Positions 7,070 through 7,169 of a DNA stretch of 7,169 nucleotides are shown in pieces. A program made the position numbers and the translations under genes. Origin of the DNA: JANNXQ01 sp031425095 (lineage in GTDB: Bacteria > Verrucomicrobiota > Verrucomicrobiia > Chthoniobacterales > Chthoniobacteraceae). The stretch spans positions 1 to 7,169 of the forward strand of contig JANPIS010000008.1 in the NCBI GenBank assembly GCA_031425095.1. Reading direction: 5' to 3'. The notes beneath the pieces were generated by a model. That model saw only the letters and a program-made list of their open reading frames with translations. It did not search any database and was not told where the DNA came from. Position 1 is the stretch's first letter. The number at the start of each line of letters is the position of its first letter.

Positions 7070-7169
7070 ACGGCGAAGCTACCGGTCGTCGCGGGAGAGC
7101 GACAAGCGTCGTGTCCGCGTAACACCCGTCAGATGTCCGTGTCGGTCAGCGTGCCTTTTGCCAGCCCGC
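7070..7169. other. Upstream flank of the cluster; no clear gene
   Basis: This 100-bp edge holds no gene I can support. On the minus strand one frame enters from the right edge and ends at a TGA at 7131-7129 (…GLAKGTLTDTDI), which could be the tail of an upstream gene. On the plus strand an ATG at 7133 opens a frame that runs off the window (MSVSVSVPFASP…), which could be a divergent start. The two are mutually exclusive guesses. The leader contains a 5-bp inverted repeat (7088-7092 with 7099-7103). I see no promoter that matches consensus well. Confidence 0.25.

Noticed and set aside
7088..7103. 5-bp inverted repeat (GTCGC/GCGAC) in the glucosidase leader
   Set aside because: Too short to distinguish from chance in GC-rich DNA and not followed by a U-tract.
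7075..7112. TTGTCG and TAGCTT on the minus strand as a -35/-10 pair (18-bp spacing)
   Set aside because: Both boxes match the consensus poorly and such pairs occur by chance; not enough for a promoter call.
1..7169. Search for tRNA/rRNA genes, insertion sequences, CRISPR repeats, att sites or defence genes
   Set aside because: Intact housekeeping genes fill nearly the whole window with gaps of at most 100 bp; no direct repeat arrays, terminal inverted repeats or transposase motifs were seen.

Overview
The window is GC-rich (clearly above 60% by eye) and holds one compact, co-directional cluster of five protein genes, all on the minus strand. In transcription order (from high to low coordinates) they are: a cytoplasmic GH63-type glucosidase (4388-7069); RecJ, the single-strand 5'-3' exonuclease (2645-4336); a short-form SppA signal peptide peptidase (1565-2590); a CPBP/Rce1-like intramembrane metalloprotease (723 to about 1559); and ThiL, thiamine-monophosphate kinase (1-726), which runs off the left edge without its last roughly 70-90 residues.

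The source is a bacterium. The family content and the general look of the SppA, CPBP and glucosidase proteins remind me of Verrucomicrobiota, possibly a soil-type Chthoniobacter or Opitutus relative. That is recollection of resemblance and not proof; Planctomycetota or a deltaproteobacterial-type lineage are not excluded. None of the five starts has a recognisable Shine-Dalgarno sequence, and starts are a mix of ATG, GTG and possibly TTG.

Spacing suggests an operon. The glucosidase and recJ are 51 bp apart, and the gap carries a strong 9-bp hairpin. The recJ-sppA gap is 54 bp and is exactly bridged by a 17-codon mini-ORF. The sppA stop lies 2 or 5 bp before the CPBP start, and CPBP and thiL overlap by 4 bp (GTGA). 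The last 100 bp (7070-7169) hold no clear gene: there may be the tail of an upstream minus-strand gene or the first codons of a divergent one.

Functionally this is a housekeeping mix: carbohydrate hydrolysis, DNA repair, membrane protein turnover by two adjacent membrane proteases, and cofactor activation. There are no tRNA or rRNA genes, insertion sequences, CRISPR arrays or defence cassettes. I do not see an undescribed multi-gene system. The points most worth a second look are the translational relay between recJ and sppA, the hairpin after the glucosidase, the paired membrane proteases, and the unknown physiological substrate of this glucosidase branch.
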